From the NCBI RefSeq assembly GCF_014172375.1, contig NZ_WNXD01000001.1, positions 1,364,001 to 1,428,000 of the forward strand: 64,000 nt of DNA. Direction: 5' to 3'. Positions 1 to 9,427 of this stretch are shown here, in pieces. The notes beneath the pieces are model-generated. The model worked only from the letters and a program-made list of their open reading frames with translations, did not search any database and was not told the DNA's origin. The translations under genes were made by a program, and so were the position numbers. Source of the DNA: Pedobacter planticolens (GTDB taxonomy: Bacteria > Bacteroidota > Bacteroidia > Sphingobacteriales > Sphingobacteriaceae). Numbering within the stretch: position 1 is the stretch's first letter; every line of letters begins with the position of its first letter.

Positions 1-1
1 A

Positions 2-3000
2 CTTAAAACCATATTTGAAGGTACATTAAATGCCGCAGGAACTGCTGTAGTAAACACAAATTTAAGTGAAAGCAATACTGCTCCAGGGGTGTTGAGAGCC
101 AATTTCACCACTAAAGTTTTTGAACCAGGAGGTAATTTTAGCATTGATAATTTTAGCATTCCTTATCATGTTTATACTAGTTATTTAGGGATTAAAACTC
201 CGAAGGGAGATCATTTAAGTGGTTTATTATTAACTGGACAAGATCATAAAATTGAAGTTGTAAATGTAAATAGAGATGGTCGTTTATTAGGCGGAAGCAA
301 AAGGGTTCAAGTAGAATTATACAAAGTCCAGTGGCGTTGGTGGTGGGAACAAGATAACCAAGATAGCTATGCAAATTTCACTCAAAATGAGTATAATAAG
401 CTCATTAAGAAAGAAAGTATATCCTTAAGTAATGGAAAAGGTTCTTGGAGTTTCAGAATTAATGAACCAGAATGGGGACGTTATTTAATTTTAATTCGTG
501 ATGAAAATGGCGGTCATACAACTGGGAAATCTGTTTATATAGATTGGCCAGGTTGGGCGCAACGTGAGCAGGCAAATAACCCTACCGATGCATCAATGTT
601 ATCATTTACTGCTAATAAAGAGAAATTTAATGTTGGTGAAGATATTACATTAACCATCCCTACTGGAGAAAATGGTAGAGCTTTAATTTCAATTGAAAAT
701 GGAAGTCGCGTGTTAAAAACGTATTGGATTGATACAGAAAAAGGTCAAACACAGTTTAAGTTTAAGGCGGAGAAAAATATGGCGCCGAATGTATTTGCGA
801 ACATCACATTGTTGCAACCACATGCACAAACGCTAAATGATTTACCGATTAGGATGTATGGTGCAATTCCATTAACAATTGAAGATCCAGAAACCATATT
901 AAAACCAGTTATAAAAATGGCAAATACGCTTAAACCAGAGGTTGAAAGTAGTATTACCGTAGGTGAAGCAAATGGTAAAGCGATGACGTATACAATTGCT
1001 TTGGTAGATGAAGGATTGTTAGATTTAACTCGTTTTAAAACTCCAGATCCGCATAGTATATTTTATGCAAGAGAAGGTTTGGGCGTTAAAACATGGGATT
1101 TATTTGATCAGGTTTTAGGCGCATGGGGCGGAAATTTAGAACGCATTTTAAGTATTGGCGGCGACGGTTCTATTAACAAAAACTTAAATCCTGCTAAGGC
1201 AAATAGATTTAAAGCTGTTGTTAAATTTATGGGACCATTTTCTTTAGCCAAAGGCGAAAATAAAACACATAAATTCACCTTACCACAATACATTGGTTCG
1301 GTAAGAGCAATGGTTATTGCTGGTGATAATGGCGCTTATGGCTATGCAGAAAAAGCGGTTGAAGTTAAAAAACCGTTAATGGTTTTAGCTACTTTACCAC
1401 GAGTAATTGGACCAGGAGAAAGCTTTACATTGCCAGTAAACGTTTTCGCAACCAATAACAATTTAAAGAATGTGAGTGTGCAATTACAAAGCACTAACTT
1501 GATTATTGATGGTGCAAAAACACATCAATTAACCTTTAAACAAGCTGGTGAGCAAATGACTTACTTTAATATTGTTGCACCAAACACAGTTGGTATAGCA
1601 AAAGTTAAAATAATTGCACAAAGTGGATCAGAAAAAACTGTTTATGATGTTGAAATGGATATTCGTAATCCAAACCCGTACATAACTAATGTAGTTTCTG
1701 CTACCATACAGCCTAAGCAAACTTGGAAAACAAGTTATGCTCCAATTGGAATGGCAGGCACAAATGCCGGGACTGTAGAAATTTCTTCAATCCCTCCTAT
1801 TGATTTGAATAAAAGATTGAGTTATCTAATTCAATATCCGCATGGTTGCGTAGAACAAACTACATCGAGTATTTTTCCTCAATTAATGTTAGATAAATTA
1901 ACTCCACTCACTACTCAGAAAAAAACTGAAGTAGAACGAAATATTAAGTTGGGTATTAATAGATTAAAAGGCTTTCAAGCTACCGATGGTGGATTAAGTT
2001 ACTGGCCAGGAGAAGGTTCATCTGATGAATGGGGAACGAATTATGCTGGACATTTCTTAGTAGAAGCACAAAATGCAGGTTACACTTTACCAGTTGGACT
2101 TTTAGATGAATTAATTCGTTATCAGAAAACAAAAGCAACGAATTGGGCACCAAATAACACTAATTTTTACGGTGGCGATTTAAGTCAAGCGTATCGTTTA
2201 TACGTTTTGGCTTTGGCGAAAAAACCAGAAATGGCGGCGATGAATAGATTACGAGCTTTTGAATATCTTTCAGTTAGTGCAAAATGGAGATTAGCAGCGG
2301 CGTATCAATTAGCTGGACAATCTGCGGCAGCAAATGGTTTAATTAATGGTTTAGCCCAAACTGTACAGCCTTATACACAATTGGGTGGTACTTATGGTTC
2401 TGACTTAAGAGATGAGGCCATGATTATGGAAACCTTAACCTTAATGGGGCAAAAAGGTAAAGCTGCCCAATTATTGCAAACAGTTGCTGCTCGCCTTGGT
2501 CAAAATACGTGGTATAGTACACAAACAACTGCTTATAGTTTATTGGCTATCGCTAAATTCTGTGGACAAAATAATGCTTCAAATAAGTTGCAATATAATT
2601 ATGTTTTAGATGGACAAAAAGGAAATATCAATAGTGAGCAATACTTAAATAGCACAACGCTTAATTTTAAAAACAATACTGCGAGTATTACGAACACTGG
2701 TAATAATGTGTTGTTTGTGCGTTTAATTTTACAAGGTCAACCAGTTGCAGGGCAAAATAATTTCTTACCAAATAAACCTGATATATTGGATATGAATGTG
2801 AGTTATAAATCTTTAAAAGGGCAAGTTATTAATCCAACTATTTTAAAACAAGGCACAGATTTTTATGCAGAAGTAACCGTTAAAAATCCTGGAAAGATGG
2901 GTTATTATGAGCAAATGGCATTAACACAAATCTTCCCATCGGGTTGGGAAATTATTAATACTCGACTAAATGATAATGAAAGTGCATTGGCTTCAGCCGC

Positions 3001-3199
3001 TTACACCTATCGTGATGTGAGAGATGATAGAGTATTTACCTATTTCAATATCCGTGAAAATGAAACGTTAACCTACAAAGTATTACTAAATGCATCTTAT
3101 TTGGGCAAATATTATTTATCGGCTGTGCAATGCGAAGCGATGTACAATAATAATATTAGCGCCACGCAAGCTGGTAAATGGGTACAAGTTGTGAAATAG
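2..3199 (+). CDS. alpha-2-macroglobulin family protein, 3' part (thioester type)
   Basis: The reading frame is open to the left edge of the window, so this is the C-terminal part (about 1065 residues) of a larger protein; full-length bacterial relatives are usually 1500-1900 residues. The thioester motif CVEQ lies at 1847-1858, preceded by a YPHG segment, followed by the alpha-helical toroid (thioester) domain and a C-terminal receptor-binding-like domain. The family-typical ALVDEGLLDL stretch lies near 1000-1030. In the family, the Cys-Gln thioester covalently traps attacking proteases in the periplasm. The penicillin-binding protein gene pbpC follows, the classic partner that repairs peptidoglycan after envelope breach. 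A GTG at 89 is an internal codon, not a start. Signal peptide and bait region lie outside the window or cannot be placed. Confidence 0.93.
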   Translation, partial: LKTIFEGTLNAAGTAVVNTNLSESNTAPGVLRANFTTKVFEPGGNFSIDNFSIPYHVYTSYLGIKTPKGDHLSGLLLTGQDHKIEVVNVNRDGRLLGGSKRVQVELYKVQWRWWWEQDNQDSYANFTQNEYNKLIKKESISLSNGKGSWSFRINEPEWGRYLILIRDENGGHTTGKSVYIDWPGWAQREQANNPTDASMLSFTANKEKFNVGEDITLTIPTGENGRALISIENGSRVLKTYWIDTEKGQTQFKFKAEKNMAPNVFANITLLQPHAQTLNDLPIRMYGAIPLTIEDPETILKPVIKMANTLKPEVESSITVGEANGKAMTYTIALVDEGLLDLTRFKTPDPHSIFYAREGLGVKTWDLFDQVLGAWGGNLERILSIGGDGSINKNLNPAKANRFKAVVKFMGPFSLAKGENKTHKFTLPQYIGSVRAMVIAGDNGAYGYAEKAVEVKKPLMVLATLPRVIGPGESFTLPVNVFATNNNLKNVSVQLQSTNLIIDGAKTHQLTFKQAGEQMTYFNIVAPNTVGIAKVKIIAQSGSEKTVYDVEMDIRNPNPYITNVVSATIQPKQTWKTSYAPIGMAGTNAGTVEISSIPPIDLNKRLSYLIQYPHGCVEQTTSSIFPQLMLDKLTPLTTQKKTEVERNIKLGINRLKGFQATDGGLSYWPGEGSSDEWGTNYAGHFLVEAQNAGYTLPVGLLDELIRYQKTKATNWAPNNTNFYGGDLSQAYRLYVLALAKKPEMAAMNRLRAFEYLSVSAKWRLAAAYQLAGQSAAANGLINGLAQTVQPYTQLGGTYGSDLRDEAMIMETLTLMGQKGKAAQLLQTVAARLGQNTWYSTQTTAYSLLAIAKFCGQNNASNKLQYNYVLDGQKGNINSEQYLNSTTLNFKNNTASITNTGNNVLFVRLILQGQPVAGQNNFLPNKPDILDMNVSYKSLKGQVINPTILKQGTDFYAEVTVKNPGKMGYYEQMALTQIFPSGWEIINTRLNDNESALASAAYTYRDVRDDRVFTYFNIRENETLTYKVLLNASYLGKYYLSAVQCEAMYNNNISATQAGKWVQVVK

Positions 3200-3233
3200 A
3201 TAAAATAATAAAGAACAAGGATAGAAGATATCG

Positions 3234-3316
3234 TCGTCATTGCGAGCAAAGCGAAGCAATCTTTCATGCAGAATAGATTGCTTCGCCCGGTAAAAAATCG
3301 GGACTCGCAATGACGA
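3234..3316. repeat. GTCATTGCGAG-type palindromic repeat
   Basis: Nested inverted repeat: outer arms TCGTCATTGCGAG (3234-3246) and CTCGCAATGACGA (3304-3316), inner arms GCGAAGCAATCT (3251-3262) and AGATTGCTTCGC (3275-3286). A second copy is at 17941-18015. It sits just after the macroglobulin gene and could act as a transcription end or mRNA-stabilising hairpin. The rest of the 3200-3475 gap is AT-rich, with only a one-mismatch -7-like box (TATCTTAG) before pbpC. Confidence 0.85.
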
Positions 3317-3475
3317 ATTTTTCAACTAAAACTTACAATCTTGGCCAAATATTTATCATTAAAAAACGAATAAACCCAAAAGCTAATCTCAAAAAAGTAA
3401 TTATTTTTTCCATAACGATATGTTTTGATGTAAATCAAAATTATCTTAGAAATGTTACCCCTATAAAATCAAATA

Positions 3476-5866
3476 ATGAATAAACAACAAAAAGCTGTAC
3501 TAATTTCCGATAGCATTTGCTTTTTGTTTTGTTTGGTTTTTCTGTTTTCCTTGCCAAAACAATTGTTTAAATCGCCTACATCTTATGTGATAGAAGCGAG
3601 TAATGGCGAGTTATTAAGTGCAGCTATTGCCAGCGATGGCCAATGGCGCTTCCCTATTGCAGATACCATTCCTGATAAATTTATAAAATGTATTACTGCT
3701 TTTGAAGATCAACGTTTTTTCCTGCATTTCGGAGTTGATCCTGTTGCCATGAGCAGAGCGATGAAACAAAATATCAAAGCTGGCGGTGTGGTAAGTGGTG
3801 GAAGTACATTAAGCATGCAAGTTATTCGTTTATCGCGTAGGCAAAATCGCAGTATTTGGCAAAAGATAACAGAAATGTGGTTGGCTATGCGATTAGAGTT
3901 TCGTTATTCTAAACAAGAAATTATTAGTTTATATGCATCCAATGCTCCGTTTGGCAGTAATGTGGTAGGTTTAGATGCAGCAAGCTGGCGATATTTTGGC
4001 AGGAAAGCAGAAAATTTATCTTGGGGTGAAATGGCTACATTAGCGGTGTTGCCAAATAGTCCGTCGCTCGTTCATCCTGGCAAGAATTCTAGTCGTTTAA
4101 TTAAAAAACGTAACGACTTATTGGATAAATTAACAAAGCTGAATATTATTGATCAAGCCACAGCAGAATTATCTAAATCTGAACCAATTCCTGGTAAACC
4201 TTTACCGCTGCCGCAAAATGCACCTCATCTTCTTAATCGTTTTAAGGAAGAAAAAAACTCATTACAAGTAAAATCAACCAGTTTAACAACTACCATAGAT
4301 TATGATTTACAATTAAAGATTAACGAATTATTGAAGCGATATAACAATCGGTACAAAGCGAACGACATTAACAATATTGCTGCTTTAGTGCTTGATGTGA
4401 AGAATGGAACTGTAAAAAGCTATGTAGGCAATTGTTATCAGCCTGAAAATGCGGCATTAGAGAGCCATGTGGATATGATTAAAGCGCCGCGTAGCCCTGG
4501 AAGCACATTAAAACCCTTATTGTATGCGAGTATGTTAAGTGATGGAATGCTACTGCCGCATACGTTGGTTCCAGATGTTCCGACACAAATTGGCGGTTAT
4601 TCTCCTCAAAATTATGATTTAGGCTATGATGGAGCTATTTCGGCAGATAAGGCTTTAAGTAGATCCTTAAATATTCCGGCAGTTAAAATGCTACAACAAT
4701 ATAAATATGAACGATTTTACGATAAACTTAAAAAACTTGGTTTTACAACTTTAAATCAACCTGCAGATCATTATGGTTTATCTTTAATTTTAGGTGGTAG
4801 CGAAGTTACCATGTGGGATTTGGCGAAAAGTTATTTGGGCATGGCTAGAACTTTAAACCATTTTAACGATTATCAAGGTAAATATAATCCGCATGATTAT
4901 GATACTCCTATTTACAGTAAATCCGTTCAATCATCCGTAAAAAAAGGAGAAACAGAGTTGAATTCTATAGTTGACCACGGTGCAATTTGGGCAACTTTTA
5001 ATGCAATGGAAGAAGTAATGCGACCTGGTGATGAAGGCTTATGGGAGCAATTTTCCTCATCGCAGCGAGTAGCTTGGAAAACAGGAACTAGTTTTGGTTT
5101 TAGAGATGCTTGGGCAATTGGTTTAACGCCAAATTATGTAGTTTGTGTTTGGGTAGGCAATGCCGATGGAGAAGGTAGACCAGGTTTAATGGGCATTGAA
5201 GTTGCTGCACCAGTATTATTTGATATTTTTAGACAATTACCTTCATCAAAGTGGTTTGAAACTCCAAAAACCAAGCTTAAAAAAATAGTAGTTTGTAAAC
5301 AAAGTGGATTTAAAGCTGGAGAATATTGTACAGATAAAATTACTGAATTGGTACCTGTTGCAGGCGAGAAAACTATAGTTTGTCCTTATCATAAATTAGT
5401 GCATTTAAATGCTTCAGCTACATTTAGAGTAACTGATAAATGTGAAAGCACTGCACAAATGCAACATAAAAACTGGTTTATTCTTCCGCCAGCAATGGAA
5501 TATTATTACAAAATAAAAAATAGCGATTATAAAATATTACCTCCTTTTAAACCAGGTTGTGATGATGCAGGCGGAAATGTGGTGATGGATATGATTTACC
5601 CTAAAAATAACGCAGTAATTTATATCCCATTGGAGCTAGATGGAACTAGAGGAAAAGTTATTTTAAATGCTGCACACAGAAATCCTGAAACCAAAATCTA
5701 TTGGCATATTGATGCCGAATTTGTGGGCAGTACAAAATCATTTCATCAATTAGCAATTAGTCCATCGCCAGGAAAACATACCTTAACTTTAGTTGATGAA
5801 AATGGTGAACGTTTGGTGCAAGTTTTTACAGTTTTAGATAAGGATAAAAAGAAATCCACTAATTAG
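3476..5866 (+). CDS. pbpC: penicillin-binding protein 1C (transglycosylase/transpeptidase)
   Basis: Class A bifunctional peptidoglycan synthase, 796 aa. An N-terminal membrane anchor (residues 10-30) is followed by a GT51 glycosyltransferase domain with the EDQRFF motif (catalytic Glu77) and the GGSTLSMQ motif near 108-115. The transpeptidase domain carries the active-site Ser343 in STLK and the KTGT box at Lys535. The C-terminal approximately 120 residues match the BiPBP_C extension typical of PbpC. It polymerises and cross-links glycan strands on the periplasmic face of the inner membrane. The upstream macroglobulin gene is the usual genomic partner of pbpC, though a 276-nt gap with a palindromic repeat separates them. 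The 3' end overlaps the convergent lysoplasmalogenase gene by 8 nt. Confidence 0.95.
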   Translation: MNKQQKAVLISDSICFLFCLVFLFSLPKQLFKSPTSYVIEASNGELLSAAIASDGQWRFPIADTIPDKFIKCITAFEDQRFFLHFGVDPVAMSRAMKQNIKAGGVVSGGSTLSMQVIRLSRRQNRSIWQKITEMWLAMRLEFRYSKQEIISLYASNAPFGSNVVGLDAASWRYFGRKAENLSWGEMATLAVLPNSPSLVHPGKNSSRLIKKRNDLLDKLTKLNIIDQATAELSKSEPIPGKPLPLPQNAPHLLNRFKEEKNSLQVKSTSLTTTIDYDLQLKINELLKRYNNRYKANDINNIAALVLDVKNGTVKSYVGNCYQPENAALESHVDMIKAPRSPGSTLKPLLYASMLSDGMLLPHTLVPDVPTQIGGYSPQNYDLGYDGAISADKALSRSLNIPAVKMLQQYKYERFYDKLKKLGFTTLNQPADHYGLSLILGGSEVTMWDLAKSYLGMARTLNHFNDYQGKYNPHDYDTPIYSKSVQSSVKKGETELNSIVDHGAIWATFNAMEEVMRPGDEGLWEQFSSSQRVAWKTGTSFGFRDAWAIGLTPNYVVCVWVGNADGEGRPGLMGIEVAAPVLFDIFRQLPSSKWFETPKTKLKKIVVCKQSGFKAGEYCTDKITELVPVAGEKTIVCPYHKLVHLNASATFRVTDKCESTAQMQHKNWFILPPAMEYYYKIKNSDYKILPPFKPGCDDAGGNVVMDMIYPKNNAVIYIPLELDGTRGKVILNAAHRNPETKIYWHIDAEFVGSTKSFHQLAISPSPGKHTLTLVDENGERLVQVFTVLDKDKKKSTN

Positions 5867-6587
5867 ATTCAGTTTCTATTACCGAATGTTTCTTTAATTT
5901 TCTTTCTACTGCCCCCACTGTAATTAAATATTGAGCAGCCATGTAAGTCGCCATAATTGGTATTCCAGCAAATTCAAAAGGAATAACGAATTTATTAAAA
6001 GCTAAAAGTGAGTCTGAAATCAAAAACAATATAGCACCCCAAAAAATCAGATTAAAACTAAAGGTATTCACTCTTCCCTTTCTATTTACAGCCATAATTG
6101 CCATAAACGATATCACAAAAGAATAAATTAGTACAGGAATTTTCATCTCGTTTAAATGTGGTCTTAAATACAGGTAAAAGCCTAAACAGAAAAGTCCAAA
6201 TACAACTAAGGCAATTTTTGTGTATTTCTTTTCTATGGAAGGATACCATTTGTAATCTAAATAAAATGCACTGATATAGGCAATATGGCCAATTAAAAAT
6301 GAGATCAATCCAAACATAAAGAATGAGGAATCAACATCATTAAACATCAAGAAACAATCGCCAGCTAAACCAAATACTAACCCAATAAATATCCTTTTAG
6401 CAAATCTTCCTCTTAGCTGAGTATGATAGCCTAAGAAAATCATTAAAGAAATAGTAATTAATGGCTTAATGATATAGTGGAAATCTGCTAAAACCAGCTT
6501 TGCACTTTTTGGATCTGTCTCAACTAATATTTGAAAAAAGAAAACTACGAAAAATGCAAAGCTAAACTGAAGGTGTCTTTTGAACAT
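5859..6587 (-). CDS. lysoplasmalogenase-like membrane protein (YhhN/TMEM86 family)
   Basis: About 242 aa with seven or eight hydrophobic segments. Conserved acidic positions of the YhhN/TMEM86 family are visible in LAGDCFLMF and FLISDSLLAFNKF. Characterised members hydrolyse the vinyl-ether bond of lysoplasmalogens. The longer frame begins with a GTG at 6650 deep inside the upstream gene; I chose the ATG at 6587, whose product begins MFKRHLQ, leaving a 26-nt overlap with the AGMO-like gene and implying translational coupling. The neighbour is an ether-lipid-type hydroxylase, which supports a role in ether lipid turnover, but no substrate can be read from sequence. Confidence 0.8.
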   Translation of the reverse strand: MFKRHLQFSFAFFVVFFFQILVETDPKSAKLVLADFHYIIKPLITISLMIFLGYHTQLRGRFAKRIFIGLVFGLAGDCFLMFNDVDSSFFMFGLISFLIGHIAYISAFYLDYKWYPSIEKKYTKIALVVFGLFCLGFYLYLRPHLNEMKIPVLIYSFVISFMAIMAVNRKGRVNTFSFNLIFWGAILFLISDSLLAFNKFVIPFEFAGIPIMATYMAAQYLITVGAVERKLKKHSVIETESN

Positions 6588-7797
6588 GAAGAAGAGAGTT
6601 TTGTAAATAATAAAACCAAATTGACGAGCAAATTTGGATGCTAAGTACACTTATAGCAAGTGCATTAAAAATGGCTATATCCTTAAATAAATATAGCGCT
6701 ACGATACTTAAAGTTAGTCGGCTATATTCAAAATGTCTTAGCCAAGGTTTATTTTCTAAAAGTGCGCCACAGCTTAATAAAGTAAAAATTGTAAAAGTTG
6801 CAGCGCAGATAATAGCTACCATTTCTAATTTAGGATATAAAAATAGCAATGAAGAGCCAGCTGCTAATGCAACAATAAATTGCACTAACACATATAAAAT
6901 CACATTTTTACTGTAATTAGCATCGAATTTTTTATAATTAAGCGTATCAATTTCTGGTGGTGATTTAAATCCACCTAGTTTTGCAGGAAACCATCCTGGT
7001 GGTTTTATAAACACTTTAATTTTATCAGAAATGCTATCTGATTTTTTAGCCGTATCCCAAAGTTCTGCCCAGTAATGCACATTTGCCCAAACGGGATTCC
7101 AACTCGCTAAAGGCGTTGTAATTCCATAATAAACTTCCTCTTCTTCTTTTTGAAAAGTACCGAACATTTTATCCCAAATAATTAAGGAACCAGCGTGGTT
7201 TTTATCAATATATTTCGGATTAGTACCATGATGAACTCTATGATGTGATGGCGTATTTATAATGTATTCTAAAAAACCCATGCTTTTAATGGTACGTGTA
7301 TGTATCCAAAACTGATATAACGTATTAAAAGCGCTTAAGGTTACAAACATTAGTGGATCGAAACCTATTAAAGCCAACGGAAGATAAAATACCCAAGAAA
7401 ACCAGCTTTGAAACCAAGATTGACGTAAAGCAACTGTTAAATTGTATTCTTCAGATTGATGATGAACAATATGTGCTGCCCATAACGCATTAATTTCATG
7501 ACTCATTCTATGAAACCAGTAATAGAAAAAATCTACCCCGATGAATAGAATAATCCAAACCCAAATGGTATCGGCTAAAGTAAATAATCGCCAATGTTCG
7601 AAAATATAGGTATAACCAAAAAACAGTACAGTTTTCATAAACAAACCTGTAATCTGTTGCCCAATACCTTGACTTAAATTCGCAATAGAATCATTTATAC
7701 GATAATATCCTAGTTTTTTATAGAAAGTATACGCCAGTTCTATTCCTATTAGGATAAAAAAAACTGGAATAGATAGAGCGATATAATCTACTTTCAT
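6562..7797 (-). CDS. sterol desaturase/fatty acid hydroxylase family membrane protein, AGMO-like
   Basis: 411 aa integral membrane di-iron enzyme. The histidine clusters of the superfamily are visible: HRMSH, HIVHH about ten residues later, and HHRVHH in the third box. The overall layout (N-terminal helices, His boxes in the middle, several C-terminal helices) resembles alkylglycerol monooxygenase (AGMO/TMEM195), which cleaves the O-alkyl ether bond of glycerolipids. The start is an ATG at 7797. It overlaps the downstream lysoplasmalogenase-like gene, and both families act on ether-linked glycerolipids. Generic sterol or fatty acid hydroxylase activity cannot be excluded. Confidence 0.82.
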   Translation of the reverse strand: MKVDYIALSIPVFFILIGIELAYTFYKKLGYYRINDSIANLSQGIGQQITGLFMKTVLFFGYTYIFEHWRLFTLADTIWVWIILFIGVDFFYYWFHRMSHEINALWAAHIVHHQSEEYNLTVALRQSWFQSWFSWVFYLPLALIGFDPLMFVTLSAFNTLYQFWIHTRTIKSMGFLEYIINTPSHHRVHHGTNPKYIDKNHAGSLIIWDKMFGTFQKEEEEVYYGITTPLASWNPVWANVHYWAELWDTAKKSDSISDKIKVFIKPPGWFPAKLGGFKSPPEIDTLNYKKFDANYSKNVILYVLVQFIVALAAGSSLLFLYPKLEMVAIICAATFTIFTLLSCGALLENKPWLRHFEYSRLTLSIVALYLFKDIAIFNALAISVLSIQICSSIWFYYLQNSLLHVQKTPSV

Positions 7798-7883
7798 TTT
7801 ACTAATTTATAATAAATAATGGTCTATTTCCATATTATAGTGGAGTAGAAACAAAATCATTATAAGTTATTGAAATTCAAGCA

Positions 7884-7912
7884 CAAAAAAATTGCGGACA
7901 AAAATCCGCAAT
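7884..7912 (-). terminator. Rho-independent terminator of the RRM gene
   Basis: Perfect 8-bp stem ATTGCGGA / TCCGCAAT (7891-7898 and 7905-7912) with a six-base loop. Read on the minus strand it is followed by a run of six or seven T. It lies about 100 nt after the RRM stop codon and before the AGMO-like gene start. Confidence 0.8.
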
Positions 7913-8018
7913 GCTTTTATAAGGTTGAAACTTATGAAACTAAGTTTCAGATAAGAAATATTAATCCGTAAAAATCCTTTAGCCAATTAGACTTTAAAAG
8001 CCAAAGGAATACTACTTT

Positions 8019-8327
8019 TTAGTAACTACGCTCTCTGCTGTTGTTACGTTTAAAGCCACCACCTGCGTTACCGCCACCAGTGTTAGGTTTTTCTTGCGCT
8101 TCAGCAACTTTAATTCTGTTACCGTTGTAATCTCCGCCGTTCATTCTTTTGATAGCTTCTTTAGCTTCTTCATCATTAGGCATCTCTACAAAACCAAAGC
8201 CACGGCTCTGATTAGTTTCGCGGTCTTTAATAATTCTAAGTGATTTTACTTGACCGAAATCACCAAATACGGCTGTTAATTCATCTTCCCCTACTTCTAA
8301 AGGAAGGCCTGTAATAAATATCTTCAT
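8019..8327 (-). CDS. RNA-binding protein with a single RRM domain
   Basis: 102 aa. RNP2 is KIFITGLP (residues 2-9) and RNP1 is RGFGFVEM (42-49), the two aromatic signatures of the RRM fold. The tail after residue 83 is Gly/Arg/Asn-rich (GGGNAGGG and RNNSRER), typical of small bacterial glycine-rich RNA-binding proteins. Such proteins bind single-stranded RNA in the cytoplasm; in Bacteroidota and cyanobacteria they act as global post-transcriptional or cold-response regulators. It is monocistronic, with its own TAnnTTTG box upstream and a terminator downstream. Confidence 0.93.
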   Translation of the reverse strand: MKIFITGLPLEVGEDELTAVFGDFGQVKSLRIIKDRETNQSRGFGFVEMPNDEEAKEAIKRMNGGDYNGNRIKVAEAQEKPNTGGGNAGGGFKRNNSRERSY

Positions 8328-8346
8328 TAATGTTTAAAAATTTGCA

Positions 8347-8354
8347 CAAAGATA
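8347..8354 (-). promoter_or_regulatory. Bacteroidota -7 promoter box for the RRM gene
   Basis: Minus-strand TATCTTTG matches TAnnTTTG exactly, 19 nt before the ATG at 8327, implying a 5' leader of only about 12 nt. No clear -33 TTG is visible. Confidence 0.6.
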
Positions 8355-8511
8355 CAAAAAATTATGGTTATTTTGCTATCTAAGTGTCAGTAAATCCTAT
8401 TTATAAGTAATTGTTTTTCAATAATGTTAAGAAAACAAATCACTTAATTTATAAACAAACTAACACTGCAAATTGTGTTGAGAGATTTGAAATGATTATT
8501 ATCATACTCGA

Positions 8512-9282
8512 TTATCCCCTTCCAGCCATTTTTATCATTCTATGTGCTAAATCTTTTCCTAAATAACCATCTATAATTCCATGCACTAAATATAAAATTG
8601 GTGTCATTGCTAACGCGATAACAAACTTATAAATATAACCAACCAAGCCAATTGCTGCTACCATTTGCCAACTCCAATGATACATTGGATTTAAGTAGAA
8701 AGCGATAAATATCACTACAAAACTATCTATCAATTGAGAAATTACGGTAGAACCTGTAGCTCGTAACCATAGTGCTTTTTCGCCAGTAAACTTTTTAATT
8801 CGATGAAAAATCAAAACATCCACCATCTGACCAATTAAAAAAGCAGTAATAGAGCCCACAATAATCCACATACCTTGACCAAAAATCGCATCGAAAGCAG
8901 TAGTCATATTTATATTTTGGCCATCTACATGTTGCATAACCCAAAAATCTGATGGTTGTAATTTCATAGCCAACCAAACGACTAAAAATGCAAAGCCAAT
9001 TAAAATACTAGTCAAAATAGATAAAAAACGAACCTGTTTTACACCAAAGTATTCATTAATAATATCTGTCATGATAAAAATAATGGGCCAGGTTAACACA
9101 CCAGCAGACATATTAAAAGAAAGATTTTTTACACCGAACAAATTAATATCAAATTTCTGAAGGCCTAATGTACCTTCAACTGAAAAAATTTTTACTCCAA
9201 TAAACTCTGATAAAATGGCATTTGCCACAAAAAATGCACCTAGAACAAGTAGCAATCGGCTTTCTTTGGTTTTAAAAGTCAT
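8512..9282 (-). CDS. yhhQ: queuosine precursor transporter (YhhQ / DUF165 family)
   Basis: 256 aa, about six transmembrane helices. The family hallmark ITDIINEYFG lies in the first third. YhhQ-type (ECF-like vitamin uptake superfamily) proteins import preQ0/preQ1 for synthesis of the queuosine tRNA modification. The start is ATG at 9280-9282. It is monocistronic, with the RRM gene downstream on the same strand. A queE gene is found at 21.4 kb, so the organism has de novo synthesis as well as import capacity, although the two genes are not clustered. Confidence 0.9.
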   Translation of the reverse strand: MTFKTKESRLLLVLGAFFVANAILSEFIGVKIFSVEGTLGLQKFDINLFGVKNLSFNMSAGVLTWPIIFIMTDIINEYFGVKQVRFLSILTSILIGFAFLVVWLAMKLQPSDFWVMQHVDGQNINMTTAFDAIFGQGMWIIVGSITAFLIGQMVDVLIFHRIKKFTGEKALWLRATGSTVISQLIDSFVVIFIAFYLNPMYHWSWQMVAAIGLVGYIYKFVIALAMTPILYLVHGIIDGYLGKDLAHRMIKMAGRG

Positions 9283-9427
9283 GTAGCTAAAATACGACTA
9301 TTTTGATAGAAACGAAATTTTAGGCATTTAGCATCAAACTCAAACTACTATTTCTCTCTTTTTGACAAACTTTAGACGACTAAAAACTTTCAAATCCTCA
9401 TCTTTGCGCCTCTTTAAAATCATACAC

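Noticed and set aside
89..91. GTG as the start of the macroglobulin gene
   Set aside because: The frame is open to the window edge with sequence typical of the family, so this is an internal codon.
3116..3325. 69-residue frame on the minus strand over the repeat
   Set aside because: About half of it is the palindromic repeat at 3234-3316, and the rest is antisense to the macroglobulin gene.
6638..6916. 92-residue frame on the plus strand inside the AGMO-like gene
   Set aside because: It is fully antisense to a gene with clear family motifs and has no family-like sequence of its own.
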